Shown: in pieces, positions 36,387 through 45,735 of the stretch | Layout: the number at the start of each line of letters is the position of its first letter | Position numbering within the stretch: position 1 is the first letter of the stretch | DNA from: Candidatus Thorarchaeota archaeon | GTDB lineage: Archaea; Asgardarchaeota; Thorarchaeia; Thorarchaeales; Thorarchaeaceae | Direction: 5' to 3' | Assembly: GCA_011364985.1 (NCBI GenBank) | Contig: RDOC01000001.1 | Location: 217,124-281,123 of the forward strand | DNA: 64,000 nucleotides | The notes under the pieces: model-generated | Database searches by the model: none | What the model saw: only the letters and a program-made list of their open reading frames with translations | Told to the model about the DNA's origin: nothing | Translations under genes and position numbers: made by a program

Positions 36387-38609
36387 TCATGTGAGAGCAT
36401 ACGACTGATCAGGCGTCCGCGTTAGGATTGGATTGGTGTATATCCTATTTGTCTTGAAGGGGGCAAAAGCAACTCCGCCTGCATGGTAGAACTTGCTAAA
36501 CCACTCGACAAAGTGCAAACGTAGTGTGTGCATGAATGCCAAAAGGCCCTCCAGAATTCCAACAATGAATGTGCCAATAATCGCTCCGAGCAGAGGGAGG
36601 TATGCAGGGCCCCATGTTTCAGTGGCATCATTGAATACCTCATGTGGAACAATCTCCACGCCAAGAATAGACACTGCAGGGAAAGGAATCTCAATAATCG
36701 CAGGAATCATGGAGAAGAACACTCCACTGAGAATGACATGAACCGAGTTCAGTGCGAATATTCGTGCGTAGCTGACTGTGTGGCTAATCATTCCTATTGC
36801 ATATTCAAGAAACACGACAGCGCCATCCATTCCGCCCTTGAAGGAGGCGACGGCCATTGTTATCATGGGCAAAATGAGTGTGAGCACTGTAAAGGAGAGA
36901 GGAGCTATGCCACTGGGGATATACACGCCGTTATTTCCAATTCCGTAGCCGATGCCAGCTATGGGAATCCAGAGATAGACTTGCTCTCCTGGGTCTGCAT
37001 TGAACCACGCGTCAATACTGCCATAGCTCACTCCAAATATCAGATTAATAAATCCCAAGTATAGAATCAAATAGGAAATCGCAACCATCGCTTCCCTACG
37101 CTCATGGTGTTTGATTCTATTGTACAAATTAAGCAGAATGCCAAGAAGAATATGGATAACACCTATTTCGATGGATAGTTTTAACATATGGGCAGATCGG
37201 TAGGGATTTTCTACGGGATGCCCATGATCGAGCAGAAGGTGGCCTTCAGCATCAAGCAAGTAGTAAGAGAAAGTTGGCCATAGGGGTTCGATTACTGTCT
37301 CAGCACCAAAGAAACTTCCAAATAGAAAGCCGCCGACCATGGCAAAGATTCCCATCAAGATTAGGCCTTCAGCACCCGATTGTAGGTAGCCCAGTATTTG
37401 TCCCCAATCATCGCCTCTGTTTCTAGACCGCCATGCCGCTAGTCCAATAAGGATAATCAAAAATCCTTGACCTACGTCTGAAAAGACAAATCCAAAGATA
37501 ATCGGGAAGGACAAGAACATTAGCTTTGTGGGATCTAAGTCATGCTTTGAGGGAGTGCCATAAGCGTAAACGACATCTTGCGTTGGTTTCATGAATTTGG
37601 GATTGTTCAAATAGGTGGGAGACTCATGTTCTGCAAAATCAGGATACTCAAATTTGATATCCAACGCAGGGCCAACAACGCTTCCAATAATTGACTCAAA
37701 TTCATCTTCTGTTCCAGAGGGGATCCATCCCCATGCTTTGACGGACTGCTCGGTGTAGACTAGAAAGGCCTTGGCACCAATCCTTTTGCTCTCTATGTCA
37801 AGAAGTTCCCAAGCGGCAAGGATGCGCGGCTTCCATTCGCGTGCAATGATTCTCTTTCTTGCGTCAATCTGATCAAGTTCGGCTTTGAGTTCGGCAATCT
37901 TCGTAGTGGCCTCGTCAGCAATATCTTCTGGGCGACCATCTGCTGCTATTGGAGTGCTAAATGACTCAAACTCCATTGCTGTGAGAATCCGTTCAACAGC
38001 GTTTCTACGATCAATTGGTACACTTAGAGTTGCGACTGCAACACCTCGCTTTAACGGCACGTGATTCATCACGTAGGCATCTTCTGTAACTTCCTTCAGA
38101 CTCCACTCAAGCTGGCTCACTCGCCCCTGTGGAATCACGCCTGCTGTGGTAAAGGTAAATTCAGTCATCCCAAGCATGGATGGATCAATGCCAAGGGGTT
38201 TCAAAGAAACTACTACATCATGTATTGCCAATTGCTTGTCGAGTTCCAATCGGGTAGCGGCATAATCAGCATCCAGCTCCACGATTTCCGGCTCCACCGA
38301 ACGAATTACTTCTGAAGCATATTCAATTATGTTTTGAATGCTAGATTCATCAATGTCGATACGGGAACCAATCCCACGTCCAAGTTTGATATCAAGAGAG
38401 GCCAGGATCTTCTGTAGCCTTTCGAGGGCAGCAAACACGCTTTCTTCATCTCGAGATCGCTTCACCTCAATGGCTGCTGCCTGATGAGTCACATCGATGA
38501 ATTCGAAGAGGCCAAATTGATCGAGTGCAAGCAGAAGCTCTCTTTCCAAATCCCGATGAGTCACAACTCTGGCTACCAGCATCTCGGCTGGGCTCATTCT
38601 TAGTCCCAT
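36387..38609 (-). CDS. atpI: A/V-type ATP synthase subunit I (a)
   Basis: The membrane stator subunit of the archaeal ATP synthase, about 740 residues. A long cytoplasmic coiled-coil half (about 1-350) is followed by about eight membrane helices, with LMFLSFPIIFGFVFSDVGQGF, and SYARIFALNSVHVIL near the end. That last segment carries the essential Arg in YARIFAL facing the ring. The start at 38609 is preferred because GGTGG lies six bases upstream; TTG 38645 adds 12 residues. It is divergent from the H/E genes, while in many archaea all subunits run one way. Confidence 0.93.
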   Translation of the reverse strand: MGLRMSPAEMLVARVVTHRDLERELLLALDQFGLFEFIDVTHQAAAIEVKRSRDEESVFAALERLQKILASLDIKLGRGIGSRIDIDESSIQNIIEYASEVIRSVEPEIVELDADYAATRLELDKQLAIHDVVVSLKPLGIDPSMLGMTEFTFTTAGVIPQGRVSQLEWSLKEVTEDAYVMNHVPLKRGVAVATLSVPIDRRNAVERILTAMEFESFSTPIAADGRPEDIADEATTKIAELKAELDQIDARKRIIAREWKPRILAAWELLDIESKRIGAKAFLVYTEQSVKAWGWIPSGTEDEFESIIGSVVGPALDIKFEYPDFAEHESPTYLNNPKFMKPTQDVVYAYGTPSKHDLDPTKLMFLSFPIIFGFVFSDVGQGFLIILIGLAAWRSRNRGDDWGQILGYLQSGAEGLILMGIFAMVGGFLFGSFFGAETVIEPLWPTFSYYLLDAEGHLLLDHGHPVENPYRSAHMLKLSIEIGVIHILLGILLNLYNRIKHHERREAMVAISYLILYLGFINLIFGVSYGSIDAWFNADPGEQVYLWIPIAGIGYGIGNNGVYIPSGIAPLSFTVLTLILPMITMAVASFKGGMDGAVVFLEYAIGMISHTVSYARIFALNSVHVILSGVFFSMIPAIIEIPFPAVSILGVEIVPHEVFNDATETWGPAYLPLLGAIIGTFIVGILEGLLAFMHTLRLHFVEWFSKFYHAGGVAFAPFKTNRIYTNPILTRTPDQSYALT

Positions 38610-38645
38610 AATGTTCCACCGTAGAGCATCACCAGAACATACCAA

Positions 38646-38810
38646 AATGGGAGGCGTTTCGAAGCAATAATCTGGTAATGAATTGGCCCTCTCTGCATAA
38701 GATAAACATTATGAAATGAAATCACTAATTCATGTTTAACAAATATAGCCCAATCTTTATCAATACTTGAGATTGGAAATCCTTGTCTAGGATTTCTTGA
38801 GGAACCAGCC
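38646..38810. promoter_or_regulatory. AT-rich divergent promoter of ATP synthase genes
   Basis: The AT-rich core (about 38695-38770) has a TATA-like AATCTTTATCAATAC (plus direction, about 50 bases before the subunit H ATG) and TTTATCTTATG (minus direction). Both would lie at suitable distances for the divergent genes. Confidence 0.4.
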
Positions 38811-39152
38811 ATGTGTGCGGCGCATGAACAAATCGGTCAGATACATGAGGCTGAGGTCTCTGCAAAGAAAGAGGTTGGTGTAGCCGAAAAGCGCGCTAAG
38901 GAAATAAGGGAGAAAGCGGATAAGGACGCAAAAGAGATTATCACAGCTGCTCAGAAAGAGGCGCAAATGATTCTGCAAAGACACTCGAATGGCCTCCAAG
39001 ATAGGAAGAGGGAGATTGAGCAAAGTACTCTGAACGAGTCCGAGAAGATTACGAAGCAAATAGAGAAATCTGCACGTGGAAGATTTGATGACGCAGTAAA
39101 GCAAGCCGTTCGGATGATTACTGGAGTGGATGAGCAGGATGGAAGGCGTTGA
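38811..39152 (+). CDS. atpH: A-type ATP synthase subunit H
   Basis: A 113-residue, almost entirely helical peripheral-stalk protein (EAEVSAKKEVGVAEKRAKEI, repeated Ala/Glu/Lys heptads). Archaeal subunit H pairs with E as a right-handed coiled coil. GAGG lies eight bases before the ATG. It overlaps subunit E by 23 bases, and the two genes are together, as expected. Confidence 0.85.
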   Translation: MCAAHEQIGQIHEAEVSAKKEVGVAEKRAKEIREKADKDAKEIITAAQKEAQMILQRHSNGLQDRKREIEQSTLNESEKITKQIEKSARGRFDDAVKQAVRMITGVDEQDGRR

Positions 39153-39765
39153 GAATATCATAGACATAATCAAAGCCAAAACAACCCAACAGACCGACAA
39201 GATTGTTGCTGATGCGAATGCATACAAGAATGAGCGAATCAAACGTGCCAAGGAGCAGGCAAAGACCATTGTTGAGAAGGCCACTTCAAGAGCCGAAAAT
39301 GAAACTCATTTGGAGGTTTCAAAGTATCAAGCGGGCGCAATTCTCAAACATAAGTATATGATTCTCAATACGAAAGAATCCATAATGAAAGAGGTCCTAG
39401 ATAGCGCATGGGACCAAGCGATGAAGAAGGTTGGCAAAGCCGATTACAAAGTAATCCTAACCCGTCTTGCTGTGTATGGAGGCGCAACCCTCAATGTTGA
39501 TGAGATAGAGATTCTTCTTCCCGATGGCATCAAATCCACAGTGGATGAAGAAGAGGTAGCAAAGGGAATTGAAGAGCGGATCGGGAAAAAGACGAAGGTC
39601 AAAATGTCCAAAGAAAAGATTCGAGCTTCAGGTGGACTTATCGTACGAGCTACCGATGGGACCAAGTGGGTGGATAATACATTCGAAGCAAGACGAGAGA
39701 GGAGAGAAGAAGATATCCGCGATATGATTGCTTCGGTTCTCTTTGGGAAAGAAGAAAAATCTTAG
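39130..39765 (+). CDS. atpE: A-type ATP synthase subunit E
   Basis: A 211-residue peripheral-stalk subunit with an N-terminal coiled coil (KTTQQTDKIVADANAYKNER) and a C-terminal globular domain (EIEILLPDGIKSTVDEEEVA to ASGGLIVRATDGTKWVDNTF). GGLIVR and the TF-EARRE segment are typical of subunit E, which binds the catalytic head. ATG 39130 or 39139 are both possible. Subunits A, B, D and F are not in this window. Confidence 0.9.
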   Translation: MSRMEGVENIIDIIKAKTTQQTDKIVADANAYKNERIKRAKEQAKTIVEKATSRAENETHLEVSKYQAGAILKHKYMILNTKESIMKEVLDSAWDQAMKKVGKADYKVILTRLAVYGGATLNVDEIEILLPDGIKSTVDEEEVAKGIEERIGKKTKVKMSKEKIRASGGLIVRATDGTKWVDNTFEARRERREEDIRDMIASVLFGKEEKS

Positions 39766-39813
39766 AGAGAACGGGTGATATCGCGTCCATCCCTAGGTGA
39801 CATGTTCTACTTC

Positions 39814-40209
39814 CTAGACCAGAGTACCAATATATCCCACTAAGAGGAAGGCAATAACAAATCCGTAGATTGCAATGGCTTCGATGAAAACAACGTAGAG
39901 AATACTCTTACCAAAGGTCTCTGGTTTTTCAGTGATTGCACCGAGAGCTGCGGCTGATGCAGTACCCATTCCAACGCCACCACCGATACCAGCAAGACCA
40001 ATCGCCAAACCTGCTCCAATCGCAAGGCCAAGGATTGCCAAACCATTACCTTCGGTCTGCAATGGCATAAAGCCAGGATTGGCGGGCGTACCCAAAGCAT
40101 GCAAAGTAGAGGGGAGGTTGAACGTGACAAGAGCCACCATTACAAATAGGAATCCTACAAAGCCCAAGATAAATATGAAAAGGCTGCTTGTCCGCGTATC
40201 GATCTTCAC
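39814..40209 (-). CDS. atpK: A-type ATP synthase subunit K (c ring)
   Basis: A 131-residue proteolipid with three hydrophobic stretches: an N-terminal helix (about 8-32), then the c-type hairpin with LGLAIGAGLAIGLAGIGGGVG and YVVFIEAIAIYGFVIAFLL, carrying the ion-binding Glu. The Ala after the Glu, rather than Ser/Thr, does not support a sodium site, but this is only a hint. The extra N-terminal helix may be a signal sequence. GTG 40209 has GGAGG ten bases upstream; a TTG at 40233 overlaps subunit C. Confidence 0.92.
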   Translation of the reverse strand: MKIDTRTSSLFIFILGFVGFLFVMVALVTFNLPSTLHALGTPANPGFMPLQTEGNGLAILGLAIGAGLAIGLAGIGGGVGMGTASAAALGAITEKPETFGKSILYVVFIEAIAIYGFVIAFLLVGYIGTLV

Positions 40210-40226
40210 TGAATTCCATCCTCCAA

Positions 40227-41285
40227 TTACCAAATTGTGATCATTCTTCTAATGTTGTCTGCTGCCATTCCTCTTTCTAAACCTACCGCAATAGACCGAA
40301 GGTTGCGAATTTCATAGTGCTTCAGGCTAAAGAAGCCAAGAATAGTACCTATGTGAAAGGGGTATGCAGTGAGCTGGAGTTTGACACGCATGGCGATGTA
40401 GTCTTCAATTGCCAATTCCAGTTCGGAGATGTCGTTGGTTTCTTCGTACAAACGTGCCAGTCTGCCAGCAAGCTGTGCGTAACGTGTTTCGTTGAGTTTG
40501 TTTATGGCTTCTCTCCAAGAAGGGCTATTCATTATCGACTCTGTCAGTGCATTTCGAGTGAATCGAATCATTGACATCTCGATAGCTCTGGTGTCTAGTT
40601 GAAGAGCCAAAGCTCGAATCATTGTAAGGAGATTTCGCAGGTCCACACGGGCCTCCAAGACATCAAGGGCTCTTTCCCTATCTTGTTGCGGAAACTTCTT
40701 CAGCACTTCAAGAACGGAACGGAGATACCATTCTTCGACGGCGACCTCAAGAGGTGCCGTTGAGTCAAGCTCTTCATACGCTGGCAACCGTGTTAGAAGA
40801 GCGATTTTTGGTTCCCAGTATGGCATCATCTCAATGGCACGATTCACAGAGCCCTGATCAACAAGAGACTCGAACTCCTGTGTCTGACTGGGGGATGTGG
40901 GGACAAGGTATGCCAGTATCTCATTCCTATCAAGACCTACATGCAGCCCTCGAAGGATAGACTTGATATTCTCTGCCAAGAACATATCAAGGTAGGTTTC
41001 TGTAAAGGCCCGAGCCTTTCCTGTAAGTGTTCGAGTTAGGCGATAGCTCACATCTGCATAGTCCTTTGCCAGAATCTGACCAAGCTCTGCAGCATTGGGA
41101 ACTTCTTGTGGATATTCTCCGGCAATCAGTGGGCCGTAGTATGTTTCAGATAGGCCTCGTATGAACTCGACATAGCTGGGAGATTGCAGGAGCCTTTCAT
41201 AATCCCCGACCGTTAGAAATCGCGCCTTTAGACCTCTTATTCGTGTGTTAACATATGCGTATTCACTTACTGCACGAAAGGCCAT
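40227..41285 (-). CDS. atpC: A-type ATP synthase subunit C (d)
   Basis: A 352-residue subunit C, the socket joining the central stalk to the c ring. Typical segments are AYVNTRIRGLKARFL, LAENIKSILRGLHVG, ARVDLRNLLTMIRAL and the C-terminal KHYEIRNLRSIAVGLERGM. It lies just upstream of subunit K on the same strand. Confidence 0.92.
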   Translation of the reverse strand: MAFRAVSEYAYVNTRIRGLKARFLTVGDYERLLQSPSYVEFIRGLSETYYGPLIAGEYPQEVPNAAELGQILAKDYADVSYRLTRTLTGKARAFTETYLDMFLAENIKSILRGLHVGLDRNEILAYLVPTSPSQTQEFESLVDQGSVNRAIEMMPYWEPKIALLTRLPAYEELDSTAPLEVAVEEWYLRSVLEVLKKFPQQDRERALDVLEARVDLRNLLTMIRALALQLDTRAIEMSMIRFTRNALTESIMNSPSWREAINKLNETRYAQLAGRLARLYEETNDISELELAIEDYIAMRVKLQLTAYPFHIGTILGFFSLKHYEIRNLRSIAVGLERGMAADNIRRMITIW

Positions 41286-41438
41286 TTACTTGCCCATCCA
41301 AATAAACAGGTAAAAGAGGGAACAACGAGCATCTTCCGAGAGGATGATATAAGGTTGACGACATAGGGCCTTGGTCTTCACTCACCTCAGTAGAAGAATT
41401 CAAATAACCGGTGAAGTATTTGTTGATGGGAGATAACC

Positions 41439-42023
41439 ATGACTGACGAGGCCAGCACATATACGAAAAGAGATGTCTTTGACCTGGGCAGTATGTTCAG
41501 AAGCTCAGCAACCATATCTTTTGTGATACAAATCGCAGCTGTCATTCTTATGATTGGGTCCTTGATCGCCTTTGCGATTGGAGACTTGTTTCTTGCTCTA
41601 AACGATGAACTGAAGGTACTTCTGTTTCTGATCATATCCATTCTCTTTCTAGCCATGTTCCTGGCTGCAATCAGCATCTTTGTTAGATTCTCCAGACGTA
41701 TTGGAAACACAGTCGTGGGTCCAGGCATTGAGCAGGTGCGATTCGACACTCCCGGGGTAAAGGGAGTTGTCATTCTCTACGGAGTCTTGGTGGCCTTGAT
41801 GGCTATTCTGGGAATCTATGGCTGGTACCTGATTGACATCTACTATCTGACACCCTTTGCTGCTTCCTTTAACTCCATATCACTCAGAATCTTTGGACTT
41901 GCATTGGGAGCTTTCTTCATTGCTTTTCTGGTTCAGATAATCATAGCAGGTGTTGGTAGAAGCGCAACGAAAGTGATAATCGAAGTGCTAGATGCAGACG
42001 ATGATGAGGAGTTTCTCAGGTAG
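41439..42023 (+). CDS. four-helix membrane protein, unknown
   Basis: A 194-residue protein with about four membrane helices (about 27-48, 58-82, 107-130 and 145-172), a soluble N-terminus and an acidic C-terminus (DADDDEEF). The family is not recognised; archaeal DUF973/DUF996-type proteins look similar in layout. GGAG six bases before the ATG fixes the start. Its end overlaps the convergent next gene by 8 bases. Confidence 0.55.
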   Translation: MTDEASTYTKRDVFDLGSMFRSSATISFVIQIAAVILMIGSLIAFAIGDLFLALNDELKVLLFLIISILFLAMFLAAISIFVRFSRRIGNTVVGPGIEQVRFDTPGVKGVVILYGVLVALMAILGIYGWYLIDIYYLTPFAASFNSISLRIFGLALGAFFIAFLVQIIIAGVGRSATKVIIEVLDADDDEEFLR

Positions 42024-42351
42024 AATCAGAGATACCCATCCTGTCTGAGAAATCAAACTCCTCATAGATTTCTTCAAGAGGCGGACTCCAAGTTCGCTTC
42101 ATCGTTGACTGTTGGTCCATTCGATCATAGTATCCAACTGTCACATATACACTGTAAATGCCAAAAAGGAAGCCGACTAGGAGACCCCCTAAAGACCCCC
42201 ATAATGCACCCTGAGGGCCCCACCATGTAGAGCCGAGATAATTCCCAATGGAGAGCATGATGATTATAGAACAGGGAAGCTCAGAAGCCACTGCAAGCCA
42301 TCGCCCAATTCCGGTCATTCCTGAAGATACTGAGTCGGTATCACTGCTCAT
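42016..42351 (-). CDS. two-helix membrane protein, AtpZ/AtpI-like layout
   Basis: A 111-residue protein with two Gly-rich helices (ASELPCSIIIMLSIGNYLG and WGSLGGLLVGFLFGIYSVYV) around WWGPQGA. The layout resembles bacterial AtpZ/AtpI assembly factors that accompany ATP synthase c-ring formation. With ATP synthase genes nearby that is a hypothesis only. It is divergent from larA-like, 115 bases away. Confidence 0.45.
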   Translation of the reverse strand: MSSDTDSVSSGMTGIGRWLAVASELPCSIIIMLSIGNYLGSTWWGPQGALWGSLGGLLVGFLFGIYSVYVTVGYYDRMDQQSTMKRTWSPPLEEIYEEFDFSDRMGISDST

Positions 42352-42438
42352 GACAGTATTGTATCATCTAGCACGGATATAGCTGTTGGTTATTGTAGTT
42401 TAGCAGCTGTGCAGCTGAGCCAAGGCTTTTGTGTGGAT

Positions 42439-42456
42439 TGTGCAATAAATTGCACA
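42439..42456. promoter_or_regulatory. perfect 18-bp inverted repeat, candidate operator of larA-like gene
   Basis: TGTGCAAT-AA-ATTGCACA, two 8-base arms around a 2-base centre, ends 10 bases before the larA-like ATG. A repressor or activator dimer bound here would lie over the start of transcription or translation. It could also form a small leader hairpin that covers the ribosome site AGGT. Confidence 0.55.
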
Positions 42457-42466
42457 GGTTCAAGCT

Positions 42467-43753
42467 ATGACGATGGACCTCAGATACGGAAATCGAACCA
42501 TAAATCTCAATATCCCAGACAAAAACATCGCCGGGATGATAGAGCCAAGGAAAGCACATGTACTCTCTAACATCGACGAGGAATTGTCTAGAGTGCTTGC
42601 CAATCCTCATGGACCACAGCTTGAGGAGATTGTGAGAAGCAAGAGCATTTGTGTACTGGTAGAGGATCATACTCGTGATGAGCCACATTATGCCTTGCTT
42701 AATGCAATAGCACCACTTCTGAGGGACGCAAACAGAATACAATTCATTATTACCACTGGGTCCCACGAGGTTGAGCATCCTGGCAATCTTGAGATTGTAG
42801 AGCTGATCAGACGTGTAGCGCAGGATGTCAAGCTTGGCAATTTCGATATTGTGATCAACGACTGCCATAACAGCGAAATGACTCACCTCGGAGAAACTAG
42901 CCGTGGAACCCCTCTTATAGTGAATTCAGCAGCTGTAGGACATGATGTATACGTAGTGGCCGCTGATATGAAAGCGCATTATTTCGCTGGCTACTCTAAT
43001 GCCCTCAAGAACTTCCTTCCCGGAATCTGTGCCTTTGAAACTATTGAAGCAAATCATTCAATGGCTCTGAATCCCAGCTCTACCTTTGGAAGGCATCCAT
43101 ACCATCCAGACCCTGATAGAAGAGACAACCCATTAGCCGAGGATATGAGAGAGGCCATGGAGATTATCACGAAGGATGCAAAGGTCTTCACTTTGTCAGT
43201 GATTACAGATGAAGGGAAGCTGATTTGGGCAGACGCAGGGAAAGTTGAACCGGTGGTGGCTGGAGGGATAGAGATTCTGGACGAAACAGCTAGCTTCATC
43301 GTTCAGCCTGTTTCAAGGATCATTGTTTCACCGGGAGGTTATCCGCAAGACAAGAGCCTGTACCATGCCCAGAGAGGCCTCGAACTCACAAAGAATGCTG
43401 TGGAAGATGATGGTGAGATTCTGTTCTTGGCAGAATGTCGTGACGGAGTTGCACCCCCTGAAGCGACAGAGAACTTCTACAATAAGCTAGTTGTTCCATT
43501 GGATGATGTCATTGCCTCCATCAGCGGAAAATACCATCTCTATGAGCATAAAGCGTACAAGTTTGCCGAGCTTCTCAAGAGAGTTGCCAGTATTAAGATG
43601 TACACTGAGTTAGAGAAGGATGTTGTAGAGTCAGCTCATCTGGAAAAGGTGACAAACCTGCAAAAGGTCATTGATGCATGGATAGAAGCGGATCCGGAAG
43701 TAAAGATTCTTGTTCTTGACAAGGCCAACAAGATTGCGGTCTATGCCAAGTGA
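42467..43753 (+). CDS. LarA-like nickel-pincer racemase/epimerase
   Basis: A 428-residue protein of the LarA (DUF2088) family. Lactate racemase LarA uses a nickel-pincer nucleotide bound through one Lys. Landmarks are VEDHTRDEPHYALLNAI, TTGSHEVE and the segment DMKAHYFAGYSNALKNFLPG, where the Lys in NALKNFLPG is in the place of the cofactor Lys. The C-terminal domain (about 275-420) has IVSPGGYPQDKSLYHAQRG. The substrate may be lactate or another 2-hydroxy acid. Cofactor genes larB, larC and larE are not in the window. The 18-bp dyad is just upstream. Confidence 0.82.
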   Translation: MTMDLRYGNRTINLNIPDKNIAGMIEPRKAHVLSNIDEELSRVLANPHGPQLEEIVRSKSICVLVEDHTRDEPHYALLNAIAPLLRDANRIQFIITTGSHEVEHPGNLEIVELIRRVAQDVKLGNFDIVINDCHNSEMTHLGETSRGTPLIVNSAAVGHDVYVVAADMKAHYFAGYSNALKNFLPGICAFETIEANHSMALNPSSTFGRHPYHPDPDRRDNPLAEDMREAMEIITKDAKVFTLSVITDEGKLIWADAGKVEPVVAGGIEILDETASFIVQPVSRIIVSPGGYPQDKSLYHAQRGLELTKNAVEDDGEILFLAECRDGVAPPEATENFYNKLVVPLDDVIASISGKYHLYEHKAYKFAELLKRVASIKMYTELEKDVVESAHLEKVTNLQKVIDAWIEADPEVKILVLDKANKIAVYAK

Positions 43754-43771
43754 GATATTGGCGTCAGACGC

Positions 43772-45283
43772 TTACCAGTGGATTGACTTTATTGCTTCAT
43801 AGAGAGTTCTATATCGTGTGTATCCGGCATCGTAAATCGATCGCGTTTCATCCCTTGGATTGAGAGGCGTTAGCGGTCTGACCATGCAATCCGCTGTTTC
43901 AACGAGCGAATCATAGATACCGATGCCCAAATATGCAAGCATGGCCGCCCCCAATGCAGTTGCCTCTTCTATCTCTGTTCTAATCACAGGCTTGTTCACA
44001 ACATCAGCTTGAATCTGCATCCAAGTTTCACTACGAGCGGCGCCACCGGTGACCCTCATCTCCCTCGCTGCAACTCCCAGGTCATTCATGACATCGAGAT
44101 TTGTCTTAATCTCATACGAAACTCCTTCCAGAATTGCACGAATCAGATGATGACGTGTGTGTCCAAGAGCGAGCCCTGCGAAAATTCCGCGGGCATACGG
44201 ATTCCAATAGGGAGCACCTGCACCTGCGAAGTGAGGAATATGAACAATTCCCTCCGAACCAGGAGGGACATCAGCTGCGCACTCTGTAATGACCTCGTAA
44301 GGATCAATGCCTCTTTCCTCTGCGATTTCTCTCTCAGGACTGCCCAGCTGGTCTCTAAACCATCGCAGTGCCGAGCCAGTTGTAAACATGCTAGCTTCGA
44401 TGACAAAAGAATTAGGGACTACATGTCTACTGCAAAGCACGCGTCGTGAGGCATCTAGTTTCTTCTCTCTTGAAAATGCCAGTATGAAAGTTCCAGTGCC
44501 GGTTGTGGACTTCAACGAGCCAGGATGAACAACACCAACACCCAGAGCAGCACACTGCTGATCGCCTCCACCTGCCACAACAGGTGTGCCTGTCTCCAGT
44601 CCGCATACCTTTGAGGCTTCTGAAGAAACCTCGCCCAAGATTGTTCCGGATTGTACTGGTGTGGGAAGCTTTTCTCCAGGTAGTTCGAGAGCATCAAGCA
44701 TCCTTTTTGACCACTTTGCCTGTTCTATGTCAAAGAGAAGAGTCCTGCTAGCATTGGAGAAGTCTGTTGTCATCGTTCCAGTTAGGCAGAACACAAGGTA
44801 GTCATGGACAAGGAGGAACGCATGTGCATCCTCGTATATTACGGGTTCATGTTCCTTGAGCCAGAGAAGCTTTGGCGCAGTGAAGTAGGGATCCACCGTA
44901 AGTCCAGTTATCGTGTAGACATCATTATCAGGGATCTGCTCCTTTATCCATTCGCATTGAGGAACCGTTCGCCTGTCTTGCCAGACGATTGCATTGTATA
45001 GGGGTCTCCCGTTCTCTCCAATTGGAACTACCGTTTCACGTTGGTTCGTGACGCTCACAGCTGCAATTCGAGAACAAGGGGTGCTGCTAGACTGAAGACA
45101 TAAGTCTATGGTTGCGCACGTTGCATTCCACCAATCATCAGCGTTCTGCTCTACCCAGGACGGTCGAGGAAAAATACTCTCGAACTCCTCGTATGCCCTT
45201 GCCTTGACAGTTCCATCAGGAGCAAAGAGCATGGAACGCACACCAGTCGTGCCTGCATCTATTGCAAGAACAAGCTCACTCAT
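43772..45283 (-). CDS. FGGY-family kinase, glycerol kinase-like
   Basis: A 503-residue FGGY sugar/polyol kinase. It has LAIDAGTTGVRSMLF, VTNQRETVVPIGENG, YNAIVWQDRRT, VDPYFTAPKLLWL and the active-site VAGGGDQQCAALG, with TTGTGTFI for ATP. QRET and VWQDRR with DPYFTA point to glycerol kinase, but the C-terminal VTGGAARSETWMQIQADVV is more general FGGY. Glycerol, erythritol or another polyol are possible. It is convergent with the larA-like gene, 18 bases apart. No glycerol-3-phosphate dehydrogenase or transporter is adjacent. Confidence 0.83.
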   Translation of the reverse strand: MSELVLAIDAGTTGVRSMLFAPDGTVKARAYEEFESIFPRPSWVEQNADDWWNATCATIDLCLQSSSTPCSRIAAVSVTNQRETVVPIGENGRPLYNAIVWQDRRTVPQCEWIKEQIPDNDVYTITGLTVDPYFTAPKLLWLKEHEPVIYEDAHAFLLVHDYLVFCLTGTMTTDFSNASRTLLFDIEQAKWSKRMLDALELPGEKLPTPVQSGTILGEVSSEASKVCGLETGTPVVAGGGDQQCAALGVGVVHPGSLKSTTGTGTFILAFSREKKLDASRRVLCSRHVVPNSFVIEASMFTTGSALRWFRDQLGSPEREIAEERGIDPYEVITECAADVPPGSEGIVHIPHFAGAGAPYWNPYARGIFAGLALGHTRHHLIRAILEGVSYEIKTNLDVMNDLGVAAREMRVTGGAARSETWMQIQADVVNKPVIRTEIEEATALGAAMLAYLGIGIYDSLVETADCMVRPLTPLNPRDETRSIYDAGYTRYRTLYEAIKSIHW

Positions 45284-45347
45284 TGTGATGTCACAAATCA
45301 GGCATTGCTCAATCCTTGATAAGAAAGCTTCGACGTGTAGGAAGGTG

Positions 45348-45644
45348 CTACGATCTATAACTTCGTTCAGATTCGATGACCTCTCGTAGGTCTCTGCGGA
45401 ATCCGGATCCTACCAGATGAAGTTTGAGACTTCGATTGTTCTGAATCTGTTTCTCTCGACGCGTTGCATTGCCTCGGTCATCGCACTCCTCAAGATAGAC
45501 CAGATACTTTGGCTTGTGAGCACGAAGATAAGCAGCCCCCTTTGGGCTTCCCGAAACATGTTCCGAAAAACGTCTTTGCAGATCGTTGGTTTGGCCTGTG
45601 TAGTAGGTACCATCTTCAGTTTCAATAATATAGACGAAGTACAT
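45348..45644 (-). CDS. GIY-YIG nuclease domain protein (UPF0213 type)
   Basis: A 98-residue single-domain GIY-YIG protein. MYFVYIIETEDGTYYTGQ starts the domain (YVYI/YTG form of GIY-YIG), followed by DLQRRFSEH with the catalytic Arg and the helix KGAAYLRAHKP and the late Glu in RREKQIQ. Such proteins probably act in DNA or RNA processing, but their role is unproven. ATG 45644 matches family length; the upstream frame is non-homologous. Confidence 0.88.
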   Translation of the reverse strand: MYFVYIIETEDGTYYTGQTNDLQRRFSEHVSGSPKGAAYLRAHKPKYLVYLEECDDRGNATRREKQIQNNRSLKLHLVGSGFRRDLREVIESERSYRS

Positions 45645-45735
45645 TGATCTGCGACCAGCTATGTCAGTCAGTTGACCGGATATAGGCCTTTGCAATACCG
45701 AAAATGCGTGCAGGTTCTTGGAGCCTCATTCATGG

